A stretch of DNA of 64,000 nt from Oscillatoria sp. FACHB-1407 (GCF_014697545.1 NZ_JACJSA010000001.1:124001-188000); one strand, 5' to 3'. Shown: positions 35,444 through 45,671, counted from the stretch's first letter. Numbers and translations: made by a program. The notes: generated by a model from the letters alone, not told the origin.

Positions 35444-35958
35444 CCCTCCAACACATACGTCTTCGCCAGAGGTGCCAGTTTGTCCTCTAACGCAGCAATG
35501 ACAGCGCGATCGCCCTCTGACCACACTCTGGGTTCTCCAAACACAGCGGGTTGCAAAATCCCCCACAGTTGCTCGTCTTGCCGTAAATGGGCGTGAATGA
35601 GTGCCCGATGCCCAAAATATTTGCGCTCAAACTCTCGATTCAACACGGTGGCATCGGCAGTTTCCACATCTTCAACGTAAACAGAGGGTTTGCCATTGAG
35701 AGCAGCGGCAAAGAGGGGATCTTCTTTTTCCCACTCATCCTCTTGTCGCCACTGATATTCCGTCATATCGGGCACATCAGGCTTGCGTCGCCAACAATAT
35801 GCCACCTTACCTATGCGAGTGGAGGGATTGCGCAGCATCAAAAAACAGCGATCGCATTGCAACACCTCACACAGCGGCGGCAACAACGCTGAGAAAATAG
35901 CATCTGGTTTGTGATGTTGGTCAAAAACGACTTGCAATGCAGAAGGAAGCTGGGACAT
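35425..35958 (-). CDS. Single GAF-domain protein
   Basis: 177 residues containing one GAF domain (about 10-170: LCEVLQCDRCFLMLRNP, then ALIHAHLRQDEQLWGILQP). There is no output domain, so it probably acts by binding partner proteins. The Cys residues do not fit cyanobacteriochrome positions. The C-terminus (YVLEGIKDEG) is encoded partly by the adjoining heptamer array, which has supplied the stop codon. Confidence 0.8.
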   Translation of the reverse strand: MSQLPSALQVVFDQHHKPDAIFSALLPPLCEVLQCDRCFLMLRNPSTRIGKVAYCWRRKPDVPDMTEYQWRQEDEWEKEDPLFAAALNGKPSVYVEDVETADATVLNREFERKYFGHRALIHAHLRQDEQLWGILQPAVFGEPRVWSEGDRAVIAALEDKLAPLAKTYVLEGIKDEG

Positions 35959-35996
35959 AGGGATGCGGGTTTTGGATTTTAGATTTGCAATTTAGG

Positions 35997-36104
35997 ATAT
36001 AGCCGAAGCCACTTGGGTTAGGACGGGGTGCAGGGGTGGAACCCCTGGCTAAGGGCGCAACCCTCACACCTCCTCTGCCCTCAATGAAGTGGCGATAGCT
36101 ATAT
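35997..36104. mobile_element. MITE-like element, family C (108 bp, intact)
   Basis: Imperfect inverted ends ATATAGCCGAAGCCACTT and AAGTGGCGATAGCTATAT enclose a GC-rich palindromic core (GGGGTGCAGGGGTGGAACCC, CTGGCT). A copy broken by a family A insertion lies at 23925-24196. No target duplication is clear. Confidence 0.75.
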
Positions 36105-36408
36105 ATTTCGCTAAAGCGTGAATTTGAATCAGGTGTCAATCCTCCGGTGTGAAACCGTTTGCCGTCAATCACTCGTGAGTTGCAATTTTGCTGACGCTGC
36201 CCCTCAAAACCCAAAATCCAAAATCTCAAAATCCAGAATAGGATGAACCATGTCTTGCGCCTTTACCAATTTCCTCCCTGATTCCTATTGACGATCGCCC
36301 TCTTATGTCCGATTATGTTCACCTATTTACAGCTTTCGTATTGCGATCGTCTGACCCCAGCCTTTATGGTGATTTTTTAATTTGTAATGAGCAAGGAGAG
36401 ATCTGAGG

Positions 36409-37785
36409 TTGAGCGATCGATCTGAATTGATGCAAGAGCAAGCCTGGGAGTTGCTCGAAAACTCTATTCTGTACTATCAGGGGCAACCGATTGGCACGAT
36501 CGCCGCCCGTGATCCAGACGGTGAAGCACTCAATTACGACCAGTGTTTCATCCGAGATTTCATCTCATCGGGGTTGCTCTTTTTAATCAAAGGTAGACCT
36601 GAAATCGTCCGAAATTTTCTAGAAGAAACACTCAAACTTCAACCTAAAACTGGGCAACTCGACTCCTCAAAGCCCAGTCGTGGGTTGATGCCTGCTAGCT
36701 TTAAAATTCAGACGATTGATCAATACGAATACCTCAAGCCAGATTTTGGAGATTACGCGATCGGACGGGTTGCCCCAGCAGACTCCGGCTTATGGTGGAT
36801 TATTCTCCTGAGAGCGTATGTCATCGCCACCCAGGACACTGATCTTGTGCATCGAGCCGACTTTCAAGAAGGGATTCGGCTCATCCTAGAACTCTGTCTG
36901 GTCGTCCGCTTTGATATGTATCCGATGGTGCTGGTGCCTGATGCTGCCAGCATGATCGATCGCCGCATGGGCTTGTATGGGCACCCCCTTGACATTCAAT
37001 CGTTGTTTTATACCGCTTTGAGAGCTAGCCTTGAGCTTTTGTTGCCCAATGCTGACAATCAAAACATTTTGCAAGCAGTACGTCGTCGTCTTCCACCATT
37101 GCTTAAACAACTACGAGAAAACTATTGGATCGACCCCGAACGCTTGAATGTCATTTACCGTTACCGCGTTGAGGAATACGGCGAAGAAGCTCTCAACCAA
37201 TTCAATATCTTCTCAGACTCCATTCCCTTTTATCGGTTGGCAAAATGGCTGCCAGAAGCAGGAGGCTACCTTGCTGGCAATTTAGGTCCATCTCAACTTG
37301 ATACCCGCTTTTTTGCCATTGGCAACTTGATGGCGGTCATTACCTCGCTGACAGATGAGTATCAATCGCACTGTATTCTCAATGTCGTTGAACTGCGATG
37401 GAACGATCTAATCGGTCAAATGCCAATGAAGCTATGCTTTCCGGCATTGGAAGACTCCGATTGGAAAACCGTAACCGGAGCCGATCCGAAAAACCGCCCC
37501 TGGTCTTATCACAATGGCGGAAGTTGGCCTGTCTTGCTGTGGATGCTGGCAGCAGCAGCGAAAAAGATGGATCGGGGGGAACTGGCACTCCATGCGATCG
37601 CGATCGCTGAACGACGGCTTGTCTTAGATCAGTGGCCGGAATATTATGATGGTCCTGATGGTCGCCTAATTGGTAAGGAAGCCCGACGCTTTCAAACCTG
37701 GACAATCACTGGCTACTTACTCACAAAAGAGTTGGTGAAGAATCCTGGTCATCTTAAACTACTGACCTTTGAAGATGAGGGATGA
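36409..37785 (+). CDS. Alkaline/neutral invertase (GH100)
   Basis: 458 residues matching glycoside hydrolase family 100: NYDQCFIRDFISSGLLFL, RGLMPASFKI, DFGDYAIGRVAPADSGLWW (containing the Asp region of the catalytic acid), MYGHPLDIQSLFY-like (GLYGHPLDIQSLFY) and the C-terminal PEYYDGPDGRLIGKEARRFQTW that carries the catalytic Glu region. It hydrolyses sucrose to glucose and fructose in the cytoplasm. The TTG start at 36409 is supported by AGGAG about 10 bp upstream. It fits sucrose turnover in a cyanobacterium; no sucrose synthesis genes adjoin it. Confidence 0.93.
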   Translation: MSDRSELMQEQAWELLENSILYYQGQPIGTIAARDPDGEALNYDQCFIRDFISSGLLFLIKGRPEIVRNFLEETLKLQPKTGQLDSSKPSRGLMPASFKIQTIDQYEYLKPDFGDYAIGRVAPADSGLWWIILLRAYVIATQDTDLVHRADFQEGIRLILELCLVVRFDMYPMVLVPDAASMIDRRMGLYGHPLDIQSLFYTALRASLELLLPNADNQNILQAVRRRLPPLLKQLRENYWIDPERLNVIYRYRVEEYGEEALNQFNIFSDSIPFYRLAKWLPEAGGYLAGNLGPSQLDTRFFAIGNLMAVITSLTDEYQSHCILNVVELRWNDLIGQMPMKLCFPALEDSDWKTVTGADPKNRPWSYHNGGSWPVLLWMLAAAAKKMDRGELALHAIAIAERRLVLDQWPEYYDGPDGRLIGKEARRFQTWTITGYLLTKELVKNPGHLKLLTFEDEG

Positions 37786-37803
37786 AAGCACACTCCAACA
37801 CTC

Positions 37804-40347
37804 TCATTTCTGCATTACCTGGGGGAACCGCTCCACCAAAAACGGCAAAACCGGACAGGGATTTTTTGCCTCCAGGTTCTCAGGGTTGCTCCAGGTGAAG
37901 GGGGCTTTGCGTTCTGCTGCCATCCACAGCAGGCGTTTAGCACGGGTCATCGCGACGTAGAGCAACCGAAATTCCTCTGCCATTTGCAAATATTCTGCCT
38001 GGTGCCATGCTGTCTCCCCACCCGGAATCGGTTGCCTGTGAATGTAGGCGCGGATCTGGGCGCGTGCTACTTCTGACAAGCCAAAATCGCCCAGAAACTG
38101 GATCTGGGGGGGCAAGCGACGACGACCCGGAATGGATTGATCATTCAGAAATGGGATAAAGACAAAATCCCAATCCAGCCCTTTGGCTTTGTGCATCGTG
38201 ATGATGGTGACTTGCTTCGAGCGGGTATATTGCGCCTCGGCATCGTCGGTTTCGACATTAGAAAACCGTTCCGATCGCACCACTTCTGCCAAAGCATCAA
38301 GCATATTACTCATCGACTGGCGATCGCTCGTCTGTTGACTGATCCGCTCCGCCAATTTGTCAGCGGTGGCAAGTTCAGTCTGGTCATATTTCAGAGTCAA
38401 TGCCAGAAATGAGATCAGTTGATATTGGGGCAATTCTAACCGGGCGCGCAACAGAGCCGTGCAGTAACGGCGAGCCAGGGCGATCGCTTCTGTTTGGGGC
38501 ACTTCCAGCGGACCCGGATACAAAAACTGTTCGGGTTCAGCGGTCAGGGCATTGAGGTCTTGCGTCGGTATCAGTTGCCGATCGACCAATACTTTGAGAG
38601 CCGCTTTGAGATTGTCGGGGGAGTGGGGGCGATCAAGAAATTGCAACAACGCCAGGATCTCACCAGGAACATGGGAGTGGCGATCGCGCTGTCCGACATC
38701 GTAGATCTCGATGCCCAGTTCACCCAGATTCACCCCAATCCCGTACTGTTTTGGATTTTGCAACATCTCGGCGATCGCCTTGCCCTGCCGATTTTCCCGC
38801 ACTAGAATTGCCGCTCGTCCTTCTGGATAGCGGTGAAACAGATCGGCTAACCGCTGCGCCATCAACTCAACCGAATGTACAACATCCTGGGGAAAGCGAA
38901 TTTCCACACCCCACCCTTCGGGATTGGGATTAGCGTCGGCTTGTGGATCACCGGGGGAAACCGGGTGAATCTCCTGGGGGCGAAATGGGGCTTGTTGTTG
39001 TGGATCTGGATCTGCGATCGCGGCTGAGTTAGCGGAAATTTTGCTCCCATAGCGATCGTTCACCCAATCCAACATCGCATTCGCTGCATCGATAATTGTT
39101 TGACTGCTGCGTCCGGCTTGATCCATCTCCGCCAACCTACCTTGAGCCTGACAGAGGTTGCAAAAGTCGCGGAAAAAGACCGGATCGGCAGGGGTAAAGG
39201 TAGAGTTAATTGCCTGGTTTGGATCGCCGACTCGTACCAGGTTTAAGGAAAGGGGATCGCCCTTTAAATCCTCCTCTGAGGGACTTTGAGGCTTCGTATT
39301 GCCCCCTAAATCCCCCAATTCTGAGGGACTTTGAAGCTCAATCCCCCCCAAGGTTGGGAGGTTAGGGGGGCGGTTGCGATCGCCCTTTAAATCCTCCTCT
39401 GAGGGACTTTGAGGAGTTGCGGAGAGGATTTCTAACAGTCGGGTCTGTAATGGGGAGGAATCTTGCGCTTCGTCTTCAAATACGGCAAAAACCTGTTCCT
39501 GCCACAACTGACGGGCACTGTCATTCTCCAACACGCGCAATGCTGCCAGGATCATGTCGTCGTAATCAATCAGGTTACGCTGTTGCAACAATGCCTGATA
39601 GTTCTCATACAGTCCGGCGGCGATCGCCAACACGTCATAATCGGTTGCCTCGTCCAACTGAGCCAACTGGGAGGAGCGCGATCGCACCTCAGTATTGATC
39701 TCGTGCAACTTGGCAGGGGGCAACCCCGAACTTTTTGCCTCGTGAATGACGGTCGTGGCTAACTCTGGCAATACTTCCGTTCGCAACACGGACTGTCGCC
39801 GCAATCGCTCACTCTCTTCTCCATCAAACTGTCGCCCTTCTAAAAGTCGCTGATAATGATGCGGGTTCGCTGCAATCCACTGTTCAACACAGGCGCGAAT
39901 CAGCCGATTGTTTTGCGTTGGGGAAACTAACGTGAGGCGATCGAGACTCAAGCCCGACAAAGCCGGATGACGGGTTGCGATATTCAACGCCAACCCATGC
40001 AAGGTATAGACGGCAAATCCGGTGGTGGGTAACCCCAACTCACGCAGATAACCGCGAATTTTGGCTTTGAGGTTAGCTGCTGCCGATCGCGTGAACGTCA
40101 CCAGCACCAGTTGATCGGTGGGAAGCACCTGATGCAAAATCGCTCGGAGTCGTCGTCTGGCAAGCAAGATAGCTGCGGCGATCGCCATCCCGGTAGACTT
40201 GCCTGACCCCGGCACTGCCGACACCGCCAGGGAACCGCCTTCCCAATCCGCCATTCGCAGTTGCCCCGGACGCAACTGCTGCCGCAATCGTTCAATTCCT
40301 TCAATCAGAGCAACAGGCTCGATCGCCTGTGTTTGGGTCGTTACCAT
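37804..40347 (-). CDS. UvrD/Rep-type superfamily 1 DNA helicase
   Basis: 847 residues. Motifs in order: Walker A SAVPGSGKSTGMA; motif Ia VLVTFTRSAAANLKAKI; motif II VFEDEAQDSS; motif III RVGDPNQAINSTF; motif V ITMHKAKGLDWDFVF; motif VI LLYVAMTRAKRLLW. An ATP-dependent 3'-5' DNA helicase or repair translocase of a cyanobacterial subfamily. Residues about 310-370, between motifs II and III, are encoded by dispersed repeats (SPSEEDLKGD twice, SPSELGDLGGN) and are absent from ordinary relatives at this point, where LLEIL should run into LVRVGD. The frame is intact and the catalytic motifs are unharmed. Confidence 0.9.
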   Translation of the reverse strand: MVTTQTQAIEPVALIEGIERLRQQLRPGQLRMADWEGGSLAVSAVPGSGKSTGMAIAAAILLARRRLRAILHQVLPTDQLVLVTFTRSAAANLKAKIRGYLRELGLPTTGFAVYTLHGLALNIATRHPALSGLSLDRLTLVSPTQNNRLIRACVEQWIAANPHHYQRLLEGRQFDGEESERLRRQSVLRTEVLPELATTVIHEAKSSGLPPAKLHEINTEVRSRSSQLAQLDEATDYDVLAIAAGLYENYQALLQQRNLIDYDDMILAALRVLENDSARQLWQEQVFAVFEDEAQDSSPLQTRLLEILSATPQSPSEEDLKGDRNRPPNLPTLGGIELQSPSELGDLGGNTKPQSPSEEDLKGDPLSLNLVRVGDPNQAINSTFTPADPVFFRDFCNLCQAQGRLAEMDQAGRSSQTIIDAANAMLDWVNDRYGSKISANSAAIADPDPQQQAPFRPQEIHPVSPGDPQADANPNPEGWGVEIRFPQDVVHSVELMAQRLADLFHRYPEGRAAILVRENRQGKAIAEMLQNPKQYGIGVNLGELGIEIYDVGQRDRHSHVPGEILALLQFLDRPHSPDNLKAALKVLVDRQLIPTQDLNALTAEPEQFLYPGPLEVPQTEAIALARRYCTALLRARLELPQYQLISFLALTLKYDQTELATADKLAERISQQTSDRQSMSNMLDALAEVVRSERFSNVETDDAEAQYTRSKQVTIITMHKAKGLDWDFVFIPFLNDQSIPGRRRLPPQIQFLGDFGLSEVARAQIRAYIHRQPIPGGETAWHQAEYLQMAEEFRLLYVAMTRAKRLLWMAAERKAPFTWSNPENLEAKNPCPVLPFLVERFPQVMQK
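39242..39415. repeat. Dispersed repeat block inside the UvrD-like gene
   Basis: Two direct copies of ATCGCCCTTTAAATCCTCCT...CTGAGGGACTTTGAGG flank CCCCCTAAATCCCCCAATTC and a CCCCAAGGTTGGGAGGTTAG segment. The units belong to the family in soxA and soxG but lie on the opposite strand relative to transcription, and are still read through. Confidence 0.85.
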
Positions 40348-40997
40348 TTCTTTGATTCACGCATCACCGCGAATCTGTTATGTCGCAGGATGTCTTCTCT
40401 CGTTATACCAACTATTTACGTCTTCAATAAGTTGGCTCACTGGATACTTGTCCAGAGCACATCAGGGTCTGATGAATCAATTCGCAGGTATTTGAGCTTC
40501 GTCTACGGCTTAGCCAAATGTCTGGCACGGACTAAACAAGATTCAGGGTTTGATCAGCCGATGTAGGTCGGCTTTGCTCGTATGATGCATTTTCCTGAGT
40601 GCTCGACAAAACTTCTGAACCTCTAATTCTGCCGTAGTAGCGCGTCTAGGCTAAAACGTTGGGTAAGGTGGGCAGTGCCCACCACAAAAAATTGGTTTCA
40701 CTCGCGTTAAGGTACATTCTTTTAGATACAGTCTTAGCTGGAGGATTGATCTTCCAATCTTGGATTGGACTATTAACCACTGACCCTGGTTGACCAACCA
40801 TTTTTCTGCTCATGGCGGTTGAAACCGCTGCTACAAGAACAAAGTCTGCCTTGTATGTTGAGAGAAGGTGGCAGATGGGTTCTGCTTCTCTAGGGTGCGG
40901 TTTTTAACTGCCAGCGTTAGGAGTTTTGTCAGTCAATCAGGTCACTGACCATTAACCATGTGATCGCTAGTTCAGCAATTTACACACAACATTCACA
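40348..40997. other. Intergenic region with decayed dispersed elements, no gene seen
   Basis: Contains GATCAGCCGATGTAGGTCGG and TTTGCTCG (family A/D modules), two fragments of the family D end (GACAAAACTTCTGAAC near 40605 and GTTTTGTCAGTCAATC near 40926) and the palindrome GGTGGGCAGTGCCCACC (about 40668-40684). The small ORFs here overlap these repeats and have no homology I recognise. Confidence 0.6.
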
Positions 40998-42395
40998 ATG
41001 TTTTCCCATCGCCTGATCAAAACTGCTAAACACTCTCTAACCCTGTGGATTGTGGGCAGTGCTGTGGTGTTATTTGTCGCCAGCAGTGTGCGTCATGCGT
41101 TAATGCACTCCACTGGGTTTGACCTGGGAATTTTTGATCAAGCCGTTTATCTGATCAGCCAGGGATTGCCCCCCATTTCGTCGCTGATGGGTTTTCACAT
41201 TTTGGGTGATCATGCCGCGTTTATTTTTTATCCGCTGGCGGTGTTGTATGCCATTTATCCCGATGTGCATTGGCTGTTTCTCGTGCAGGCGGTGGGGTTG
41301 GCATTGGGGGCACTACCTGTGTGGGCACTGGCACGGCAGGCAGGCACCAGTGAACGGTGGGCGATCGCCCTTGCCATTGCTTATCTGCTGTATCCTCTGA
41401 TCTTTAACGTCAACCTGTTTGACTTTCACCCCGATGTGTTAGCCCCCCTTGGGCTATTAACGGCAGTGTGGGCAGCGCGATCGCATCGTACGAGGTGGTT
41501 TTGTGGAGCGATCGCCTTTGTGTTGAGTCTCAAAGCGGTGTTGTCGTTGACCGTCGCGGCTCTGGGAATCTGGCTTTTGGCGTTTGAAAAGCGGCGACTG
41601 ATGGGGGTGATTGCCCTTGTTGCAGGAGTGAGTTGGTTCCTGCTAGCAACTCAGTGGATTATTCCTACGTTTAGTGGAGCACCTCCCGCCGCCGTAAGCC
41701 GCTATGCAGAGTTTGGCAGTTCGCCGCTAGAGATTGCTAAAACCCTGATGCTCAATCCGGGTCTAGCCGCATCCCAAATTTTGAATCTGACAAATCTCGG
41801 CTATCTGGTGCTGTTGTTTCTGCCCCTGAGTTGGGGGTTATCGTGGCGACACAGTGCCGCCCTGATTGTTGCTCTGCCAACGATTTTGTTGAATTTGCTG
41901 AGTGAAGGAAGCAGGCAGAAAGATTTACTGCACCAATACTCGCTGCCTGCTCTGCCATTTTTAATATTGGCGGTGATTGCAACCGTTGTGGCGGGTCAGG
42001 GTTGGTTGCGTCAGCCCCGTTGGGTGATGATCTGGTCGCTGGTATTCTTTATGCTGCTAGCAAAAGTGGGTTATTTTGGTTCCCGCTATTGGGCTGCGAT
42101 GGATACCTGGCAAGCCAACCAGGAGGCGATCGCCCTGATTCAGACTCAGGGAGGTGTCCTCACCTACAATCGGCTCGTGCCCCAGGTGAGCCAGCGTCCC
42201 GTTGTTAAACTGCTCGGAAGACACTTTCGCCGCCTATTGCAGGACATCGATTACGTGTGGCTGGATATGCGGCACCCCGACCCTGAGCAAGAGGCGATCG
42301 CCACCGATCTACTAAAACACCTGCAACATCATCCACAATTTCAGTTGCGCTATCAACGCGATGACGTGTATTTGTTTAGTCGAGGATTGAGTTGA
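40998..42395 (+). CDS. DUF2079 polytopic membrane protein
   Basis: 465 residues with about ten predicted transmembrane helices. The conserved opening GFDLGIFDQAVYLISQG and FHILGDHAAFIFYPLAVLY with FHPDVLAPLGLL are typical of DUF2079. These proteins share the GT-C-like arrangement of lipid-linked glycosyltransferases, but no activity is established. A second GT-C-like gene follows after a heptamer array, so both may act in envelope glycan assembly. Confidence 0.85.
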   Translation: MFSHRLIKTAKHSLTLWIVGSAVVLFVASSVRHALMHSTGFDLGIFDQAVYLISQGLPPISSLMGFHILGDHAAFIFYPLAVLYAIYPDVHWLFLVQAVGLALGALPVWALARQAGTSERWAIALAIAYLLYPLIFNVNLFDFHPDVLAPLGLLTAVWAARSHRTRWFCGAIAFVLSLKAVLSLTVAALGIWLLAFEKRRLMGVIALVAGVSWFLLATQWIIPTFSGAPPAAVSRYAEFGSSPLEIAKTLMLNPGLAASQILNLTNLGYLVLLFLPLSWGLSWRHSAALIVALPTILLNLLSEGSRQKDLLHQYSLPALPFLILAVIATVVAGQGWLRQPRWVMIWSLVFFMLLAKVGYFGSRYWAAMDTWQANQEAIALIQTQGGVLTYNRLVPQVSQRPVVKLLGRHFRRLLQDIDYVWLDMRHPDPEQEAIATDLLKHLQHHPQFQLRYQRDDVYLFSRGLS

Positions 42396-42410
42396 GGGGA
42401 GAGTTAAGGT

Positions 42411-42557
42411 GGTTAATGGTTAATGGTTAATAGTCAGTGGTTAATGGTTAATGGTTAATAGTCAGTGGTTAATCGTCAGTGGTTAATGGTTAATCGTCAA
42501 TGGTTAATGGTTAATAGTTAATCGTCAATGGTTAATGGTTAATGGTTAATGGTTAAT
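42411..42557. repeat. Heptamer tandem array (GGTTAAT / AGTCAGT / CGTCAAT)
   Basis: About 21 units of 7 bp between two membrane-protein genes. It is complementary in type to the ATTAACC arrays elsewhere and is followed by a CCCCCACTC-rich stretch. No coding potential. Confidence 0.9.
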
Positions 42558-42624
42558 CGTCCCTGCTCCCCCACGCCTCCACTCCCCCACTCTTTCACTC
42601 CCCTACTCCCTCACTTCCGTTCCC

Positions 42625-44361
42625 TTGCTTAAATCCCTGACCCTCAACAAAACCCTGCTCGGACTCGCTGCCATCTTGGTTGTGGGAACGCTCCTGCGCT
42701 TTTGGCACCTTGACACCAAACCCCTCTGGATGGATGAGGTGCTGACAGCGATCTTTAGCCTGGGTCGCAGCTATGACGACGTTCCCACTCAAGAATTTTT
42801 TGCGATCGCCGATTTGCAGCAACTCTTTACCCTGCAATCGGGGGTGAGTTGTCCTCAGATTGCCAGAACGGTAGCAACTGAGTCGGTGCATCCCCCTTTA
42901 TTTTTCTGTTTGATGCACGGTTGGATGAGATGGCTAAATCCATCTGCTGAGGAATGGATTTGGGCACTGCGAGCGTTGCCTGCCCTGCTGGGAGTGGGGG
43001 CGATCGCCGCTGTGTATTGGTTAAACCGCATTGCCTTTTCACCCACCGCAGGCTTGCTATCTGCGGCATTGATGGCAGTCTCACCCTTTGCGGTCTATCT
43101 CTCACAGGAGGCGCGACATTACACCCTGCCCATGGTGCTGATTACGCTGGCACTGGTTGCCCTTGTCCAGATGCAACAGGATATGCAACGGCAGCAGATT
43201 CGCCCCTGGGTGTGGATAGGTTGGGTTGGGGTGAATGGATTGGCTCTTTATACCCATTACTTTTGCATTCTGGCGTTGATTGCTCAGGTTATTGCCCTGG
43301 GCGGTTGGATGTTGGGGCAACGGCTCCCGCTACGGCGGATGGTTCCCTTGGGATTGGCGATCGCTGCCGTGGGCTTAAGCTATCTGCCCTGGTTGAGTAC
43401 TGTCATCAGTCACTTTAGTCGTCCTGAGACGGATTGGCTCATCCCGCAAGACCCGACCTGGCTCACTCGCCTTGCACCGATCTATCAAACTGTAGTGGGG
43501 TGGGTGCTGATGGTGATTGCGCTGCCCCTCCAGGACGATTCCTGGGCGATCGCTTTGCTGATCATTGTGGGAATCGTGCTATTTTCACTGTGGCTGTTGC
43601 GGCAACTCCTACAGGGAGCCAAACAACAGTGGCAGGACGCTTCCTCTCGGTCTGCGTTGGTGCTGATTGCAGGGTTCACCCTCACCGTGATCGCTCAGTT
43701 TTTTGCGATCGCCTACGGATTGAACAAAGATATCACCGCTGTACCCCGCTATAACTTCGTCTACTACCCCGGTATGTGTGCTTTGCTGGGCGCGTGTCTG
43801 GCTTCCCTTCGTCCCAGTATCCCCTCCTTTAAGAACAGGTTTGATTTGCCTCAATTACCCTCACAACGATGGGCGATCGTGCTGGTGGCAGGATTGCTCA
43901 GCAGTATTTTTGTAGTGCAGGGATTCGTTCTACAAAAGTCCTATAATCCCGATGAAATTGCTGAAGATATTCTGATTACTCCTCCGCTGCCGCTCATTGT
44001 CGTTACTAACTACCGTTCGTTACAGGAAATCGCGTTGGGATTGAGCATTGCTCTGGAATTGCAGACTCACGAGACGTATCTGACCCAGATTTCGCAAACA
44101 CCTTCCTCAGCCACCAGTTCACCCATTCGGTTTGGCTTCCTCGACCGCCGTCCTCAAAGCGGTAGCCCGCGCCACACTCTGTCTCACATTGAACAACCAC
44201 TACCCTTGCCGCTGAATCTGTGGGTCGTATCCCCCGAAAGCAGACGGCAAGACTTTCCCCCCCGTTTGCGCTTAGCCAATCCTGATAGCTCCTGCACACT
44301 TGACCCAGAGGAATATCATCGGTTGGGATTCCCCTATCAGCTTTATCGCTGCCAGGGATAA
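42625..44361 (+). CDS. GT-C/PMT-type membrane glycosyltransferase
   Basis: 578 residues with about eleven predicted membrane helices and a C-terminal soluble region. The first external loop contains RFWHLDTKPLWMDEVLTAIF, whose Asp-Glu pair fits the metal/substrate motif of PMT/ArnT-like transferases; PFAVYLSQEARHYTLPMVL is a further family signature. It probably transfers a sugar from a polyprenyl-phosphate donor on the outer membrane face. Start TTG at 42625; no ribosome site is visible, and an internal start is possible. The acceptor is unknown. Confidence 0.8.
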   Translation: MLKSLTLNKTLLGLAAILVVGTLLRFWHLDTKPLWMDEVLTAIFSLGRSYDDVPTQEFFAIADLQQLFTLQSGVSCPQIARTVATESVHPPLFFCLMHGWMRWLNPSAEEWIWALRALPALLGVGAIAAVYWLNRIAFSPTAGLLSAALMAVSPFAVYLSQEARHYTLPMVLITLALVALVQMQQDMQRQQIRPWVWIGWVGVNGLALYTHYFCILALIAQVIALGGWMLGQRLPLRRMVPLGLAIAAVGLSYLPWLSTVISHFSRPETDWLIPQDPTWLTRLAPIYQTVVGWVLMVIALPLQDDSWAIALLIIVGIVLFSLWLLRQLLQGAKQQWQDASSRSALVLIAGFTLTVIAQFFAIAYGLNKDITAVPRYNFVYYPGMCALLGACLASLRPSIPSFKNRFDLPQLPSQRWAIVLVAGLLSSIFVVQGFVLQKSYNPDEIAEDILITPPLPLIVVTNYRSLQEIALGLSIALELQTHETYLTQISQTPSSATSSPIRFGFLDRRPQSGSPRHTLSHIEQPLPLPLNLWVVSPESRRQDFPPRLRLANPDSSCTLDPEEYHRLGFPYQLYRCQG

Positions 44362-44444
44362 TGGATTAAACAGCCGTGTGCCAATCAGTTCAGTCTGGGG
44401 AGTGCGGGGGCAGTGCCCTTTGCGCGAACGAATTCGCGGTATTC

Positions 44445-45530
44445 CTATTCCTCGATTTGCCACAAATCTTTGTTAAAGTCCTCATCTAATACCTTTTTCG
44501 GACGTAACACGACGAGAACTCGCCCTAACAGAGGAATGCTGGGAGGTTCGGCAAACCACTGCAATTGCAATTCACCGTCATTGTCAATCACAAAATAGCT
44601 GAGATCATCCCACTCGCGTTGGGCGCGATCGATCATCACTAATACTTCTTCTGTTGCTCCCGACAGCGGGTGGGGAAGCTGATCCCTATCTGCCAGGATC
44701 ACCACCGGATCTTCGGCACTAAAAACAATTTGCCACCCCGGCACTGGCACCCAGGCACCCGTCCCCGAAAACTTCACCAGACGAAATGCGCCCTCCTCCT
44801 CCAACAGAGGCACCGCTTGCAAATCGGCAACGGTTAAGGGCAACTTACCGACTACAGGCAAGATTCGTGCCAGTTCTGACTCTGACTCCAGACGATATAC
44901 AGGCAGACTCGGTGCCTTCCGCGCTTTTGTCACTGTAAAGTCGGTTAACAGTTGCTCCACTTGTCGTCGGGCTGACTCACTTGTGGCAAAGCGCAACGCC
45001 ATCGCAATCAGGCGCGATCGCATCTGCAAATCTGACTGCTGCCGCGCCAACCGCCAATAGTGATATGCCACCGCATCACCGGGAGGGTTGGCAAACTCAG
45101 CCGGGGGAGTCGATAACCGAGAGAAATCCTTGAGTGCTTTGGCAACCTCTCGCGCCCCTTCAGAATCGATCCCCTTTTCCACCAATAACTCAGCTGCTGC
45201 CGCGCGATCGCCCTGATTCAGAATCCGCAATTCATACAGAGAATCGCTACCTGTCCGCTCAAAGCGTTGCTGCACAGCTGTGGACACGCCCACCTTATCA
45301 ATCGACTCATACACCTGAGCCGCAACCACAATCTGGTTTTGCTGAATCGGCTCAAACCCCGTCGCCTCAAAAATTTGCTGAGGATTGTAGCCCGCCTTTT
45401 GGAGTTGCTGGCAGGCGCGACCCCAATCGTGCCAGGTGCCCTCTTTACGACGGAGCGATCGCAGCAGTTCTTCGGCGTTAATGTCGTTTTCAGAGGGTTG
45501 ATTGAGATTATCCGGCGGAGTAGCAGTCAT
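44445..45530 (-). CDS. raf1: Rubisco accumulation factor 1
   Basis: 361 residues. N-terminal helical domain with ELLRSLRRKEGTWHDWGRAC and LQKAGYNPQQIFEATGFEP, a middle helical part (IDSEGAREVAKALKDF) and a C-terminal beta domain (LPLTVADLQAVPLLEEEGAF, RVLVVLRPKKVLDEDFN). This arrangement matches Raf1, the dimeric chaperone that clamps RbcL dimers during form I Rubisco assembly. It supports assignment of the DNA to an oxygenic cyanobacterium. Monocistronic here, next to a tRNA gene on the opposite strand. Confidence 0.95.
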   Translation of the reverse strand: MTATPPDNLNQPSENDINAEELLRSLRRKEGTWHDWGRACQQLQKAGYNPQQIFEATGFEPIQQNQIVVAAQVYESIDKVGVSTAVQQRFERTGSDSLYELRILNQGDRAAAAELLVEKGIDSEGAREVAKALKDFSRLSTPPAEFANPPGDAVAYHYWRLARQQSDLQMRSRLIAMALRFATSESARRQVEQLLTDFTVTKARKAPSLPVYRLESESELARILPVVGKLPLTVADLQAVPLLEEEGAFRLVKFSGTGAWVPVPGWQIVFSAEDPVVILADRDQLPHPLSGATEEVLVMIDRAQREWDDLSYFVIDNDGELQLQWFAEPPSIPLLGRVLVVLRPKKVLDEDFNKDLWQIEE

Positions 45531-45671
45531 AACAATCCAACGTGAAACATGCAGGTTGACCTATTAAGTCAACTGTACTGTTTCTAGGACGCGCTAGACT
45601 GGAGAAGAAGCTAAAGATTCCAAAAGACTTGACGAAGTGCCAACAGTCAGGCATTATGGAATACGCATTAC

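Noticed and set aside
35236-35596. Open frames with repeating FILHPSS units
   Set aside because: They are translations of the TCCTTTA/TCCTTCA heptamer array; 7-bp periodicity with no stop in several frames explains the length.
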